A stretch of DNA of 64,000 bases from Phymorhynchus buccinoides. Lineage: Eukaryota > Mollusca > Gastropoda > Neogastropoda > Raphitomidae. Positions 59,088-64,000 of this stretch are shown here, one piece after another. The notes under the pieces were generated by a model. The model was not told the DNA's origin and searched no databases. It saw only the letters and a list, made by a program, of their open reading frames with translations. The stretch spans positions 39,800,884 through 39,864,883 of the forward strand of contig CM065698.1 in the NCBI GenBank assembly GCA_017654935.2, in the 5' to 3' direction. The translations under genes and the position numbers were made by a program. Each line of letters opens with the position of its first letter. Within the stretch, counting starts at the first letter, position 1.

Positions 59088-59295
59088 TCCCCCCGTGGGG
59101 ATACCAGGGGGGTGGAGGTCTTTCGTACAAATAGTTCCCCCGCCTTCTGGAAGTTCTGTGCTTGTAGCTTCTCTTTTACCCTGCCTTTTCCCTTTGCTTA
59201 CTGTCATCTGCTATCGTTCTATCTCACTGATCCATTCTCCCGCCTTTAAAAAAATTAAATTCTTGCAAAGATTTCTTCAGCCGAAGTCGGACATG
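59088..59295 (+). mobile_element. SINE-A, fragment lacking both ends
   Basis: CCCCGTGGGGATACCAGGG through CTTCTGGAAGTTCTGTGC to GCCGAAGTCGGACATG. Confidence 0.7.
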
Positions 59296-59548
59296 CTGGG
59301 CCTAACTATATTTCTTGGTGAGGCACATAACGGCAGCATGACGCATCTACGCTCATATGACAAAAAAAGCTGTCTGAGCGAACGAAGAGGAAGAATCCTG
59401 GCACATTGATTTTATATCACTTTTGGCATTTGTTATTTGAACTCCCTCTGGATTCTGATGACCTTCTAGTCTATTCATAATTATTACTGCATTATTACGA
59501 ATAGTTCTCCCGTGACATTACCAGCCTTGCTCTGCTGTGGTATTGTAG

Positions 59549-59788
59549 TGTGGCGTTCTCAAAATGGATTTGCTCTCAACATGTCTGCGCGTGTGCGATG
59601 AGTTAGGGCTAGGGTTAGGGCTAGGGATATGTTTAGGGTTAGGGTTAGGGTTAAGGATATGGTTAGGGATAGGTTTAGGGTCAATTTAGTGTGGAATAAG
59701 CAAAGGATAAAATTTGATGGTACGTCATGATCGATTTCGCACATGCGCAGACATATGTTGAGAACAAATCCATTTTGAGAATGCCACA
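59549..59788. mobile_element. Telomere-motif MITE, copy 2
   Basis: TGTGGCGTTCTCAAAATGG inverted termini. The 4-bp direct repeat GTAG flanks it (59545-59548, 59789-59792). Interior 59603-59690 of GGGTTA units with TTAGGGATA variants. Confidence 0.93.
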
Positions 59789-59792
59789 GTAG

Positions 59793-60677
59793 TTTGATTT
59801 CCCTAGTCTCACTGTCCCCCTCAATCTGGCACTACATGTCATCTGCTTGTTGTTGGTGTTACAAATCGTAGCACTTTAGCATTGTTGCTGTATCGATCAC
59901 CTCAATTATCCTAGCTATTAAGCTGGAACCATTCTCGTTAGGCATGCTACGTGGCCATCCCTTTCAGACCAAGCCGGATGCTGTTGCCATAGAATGACTT
60001 TCACACTGTTCACATGCTCCACTGCTAAAAAAGAAAAAAAAAGAAAAAGAGAGAAGGGTGGCTCGATCTGCACTAGCGGTGATGCGTTCTCCAGGTGGGA
60101 GCAGCCCGAATTCCATAAAGACGAGTTTCTGAAAATATTCCTACACCACACCATACACACTATGCCACCATACCATAGCATACCATACCATAGCATACCA
60201 TACCATAGCATACCATACCATACCATACCATACCATACCATACCATACCATACCATACCACGCCATACCATACCATACCATAGAACTGAACTGACTTTTA
60301 AGACAGTTGTTATGTGTATGCGATGCAGCCTTCCCTGCTGTCGGTTCCCCTGCGAAGGCTGATACGGGTAGCTTTTTTTTAAGAGAGTCATAGAAAAGGC
60401 GATTACACAAGAGTGGGTCATATTACTCGCTCGTTAGCACATTCGAGGTCAGTGCTTAAACTTAAGCGTTCAGTGTTCTGCGCTGGACAATGCCAGTTTG
60501 TGTAATGAGACTAGAACTACATTTGTGAATAATATCAATATTCTGACAATGATCAAGCTTATTTGTTTTATGTTTTCGCCCAAAAGCAGTTCTGTTGAAG
60601 AAGACACTTTTATCACTTTAGTTTTCTTTCCTACAATATTATTCTATTGGTATTGGTGTTTGTTGTTTGTTTTCATA
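59793..60677. other. Non-coding region with CCATA pentamer array
   Basis: 60163-60285 is a CCATA array (ACCATACCATAGCAT units). No gene recognised in the remainder. Confidence 0.6.
60163..60285 (+). repeat. CCATA pentanucleotide array
   Basis: About 24 pentamers with GCATA and CGCCATA variants. Confidence 0.97.
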
Positions 60678-60967
60678 CCCTGGCTTAAAGACTCCAGGGA
60701 TCATCCCAACAGCCGAAGCACTTGAACACTATGGCACAAATGCATCAGCTAGGGACGAGAACATTACGTGTGTGGCCGTTTTTGATTACCCCGCCACGTG
60801 GGCAGCCACACTCCGACTTCGGAGGATTTTGGACTGATTATGTTATGCTATGAGCTTGCCATGGCTAAAGACAATCCCCGCACAACTATGCAGAGCATAA
60901 CAACATTTTGATGTAGCCTTGGTGTTCTAGCTTATGTCAATTCGTCTGACGCAGCCTTAAGCCAAGG
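60678..60967 (+). mobile_element. CTTGGCTTAA element, copy 3
   Basis: CCCTGGCTTAAAGACTCC to CCTTAAGCCAAGG, most complete copy. Confidence 0.75.
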
Positions 60968-61248
60968 CAAAGTGTTTAATATTAGTATTATTTTCATGTC
61001 ACAGAGTCTTGTCTCTGTGAAATATACTCCCACCTGGAGATCGCTTCGTTGCTAGTGCAGCACCATGCACCTATTAACAACAAAAATCTATCTTACCTTT
61101 CCACCCAGAAACATTCTTTGAATATAGATTGTTTTATAAATCACTTTTTGATCATCAGCCTATTTCTCATTAAAGAAAGTATTAAGCTGTGAACAAAGGT
61201 AAGACATTCAGGTAACAAAGTTATATAAATTATATCAAAGACTGGAGC

Positions 61249-61660
61249 AGTGGGTGGATGCCTCGTGCCTCCATACGGGGAGCTGGACGACCCCGCCCCC
61301 TCCACGATTCGTCGAATCTCTCCCCGTGGGGATACCGGGGGGTCTTTTGCAAAAAATAGTTCTCCCACCTTTTGGAAGTCAGTCTGTGCTTGTATCTTTC
61401 TCTAATCTGTCACTCTCTTTGACTCTGCCCTTTCCCTTTGCTTTCTATCATCTACTATCTTTCTGACTTATTGGCCCATTCTCCTGCCTTTAAATTATTT
61501 TTAAATCTTCCAAATAAATGTTCTTCTTTGAGCTCCTCCGGAATCGGAATGTGTCGACTGTACGCAGCGGGGAGACCAGTGAAAACTGAAAACCGGACAC
61601 ATACGTACCTTACCCATTATGGCCATATGGCCTGAGAACGCAGAAGAAGGAGAAGAAAAA
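61249..61660 (+). mobile_element. SINE-A, best full-length copy
   Basis: CAGTGGGTGGATGCCTCGTG to GGCCATATGGCCTGAGAACG and an AGAAGAAGGAGAAGAAAAAG tail. The other SINE-A coordinates here were set against this copy. Confidence 0.88.
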
Positions 61661-61936
61661 GAAGAATATCTTGGTGTATGTTGTCTCACTTTTCTTTATC
61701 TCCTTTCTACCCTTATTGTGGTGGTTAGTTGGAGGTAAGCCAAAGTGTAGAACTGTGGCTGTTATAATGTATTGATCGGATCGTAAGCGTTGTTGTGGTG
61801 ATGATGCTTCTTTCTGGCACGACAGCACTTGTTTCAACTCCACCATCCAATGATTCGGATCAAATTACATGCTTATTTTAATGTGCTGGTGGTTGCCACG
61901 GTTACAAACGCCTCACCGTCGCTGTCGCCGCGACTG

Positions 61937-62095
<159 letters not shown>

Positions 62096-62172
62096 TGTCA
62101 AGTCAAGTCAAGTCAAAATCATCTTTATTGAGGGTTAAAGAATAAGCTAACAAAGCTTTTTTTCATCCTGCC
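62096..62172 (+). repeat. Dispersed repeat shared with 11277-11340
   Basis: GTCAA repeated three times, then AATCATCTTTATTGAGGG-TAAAGAATAAGC and AACAAAGCTTTTT. It is followed by a TG array at both loci. Confidence 0.7.
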
Positions 62173-62174
62173 CT

Positions 62175-64000
<1,826 letters not shown>

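Overview
This is an animal nuclear genome window, most likely from a mollusc and plausibly a gastropod. The evidence is indirect: intron-containing genes with GT-AG splice sites, a TDP-43 protein of invertebrate type, abundant CR1/Jockey-like LINE remnants, many short inverted-repeat elements, and very dense TG/CA and GA/CT microsatellites. No operons, rRNA, CRISPR array or convincing tRNA gene was seen. Species assignment is an inference.

Three host genes can be supported, all on the minus strand. (1) At 1001-1201 lies one exon that resembles the N-terminal part of TTI1 (TELO2-interacting protein 1); the rest of that gene is off the left edge or unrecognised. (2) At 26006-30840 lies a complete four-coding-exon TARDBP (TDP-43) gene. 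Its N-terminal domain, RRM1, RRM2 and glycine-rich tail join in frame to a 462-residue protein. (3) At 40255-58261 lies a four-coding-exon carbohydrate sulfotransferase gene (HNK-1ST/CHST8-14 type) of about 610 residues. It has a type II membrane anchor, both PAPS-binding motifs and a long charged insertion. Its exons join with matching phases, and its 11-kb second intron holds a 5.5-kb minisatellite.

The rest is repeat-dominated. 0-10 kb: TTI1 exon with a duplicated splice donor, foldback elements, TG and TATG tracts, and nested LINE remnants. 10-25.4 kb: an inverted subterminal-repeat pair, then a quiet AT-rich region holding five CATGGG-ended foldback elements. Four of these have matching target-site duplications, and for one the pre-insertion site is preserved in a tandem duplicate. 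26-31 kb: TARDBP. 31-40 kb: a CR1-like LINE split by a 762-bp insertion, with long TG and CT tracts. 40-58 kb: the sulfotransferase gene with mobile elements in every intron. 58-64 kb: SINE-like copies, a telomere-motif MITE, and very long GA/TG arrays.

Recurring dispersed families, labelled here for reference: SINE-A (about 400 bp, GAA-rich tail), SINE-B (about 200 bp), SINE-C (about 68 bp, GAA tail), palindrome P (about 220 bp), foldback F (about 520 bp), CATGGG elements, telomere-motif MITEs, and CTTGGCTTAA elements. Functional links (for example UG tracts as TDP-43 targets) are inferences and are marked as such.
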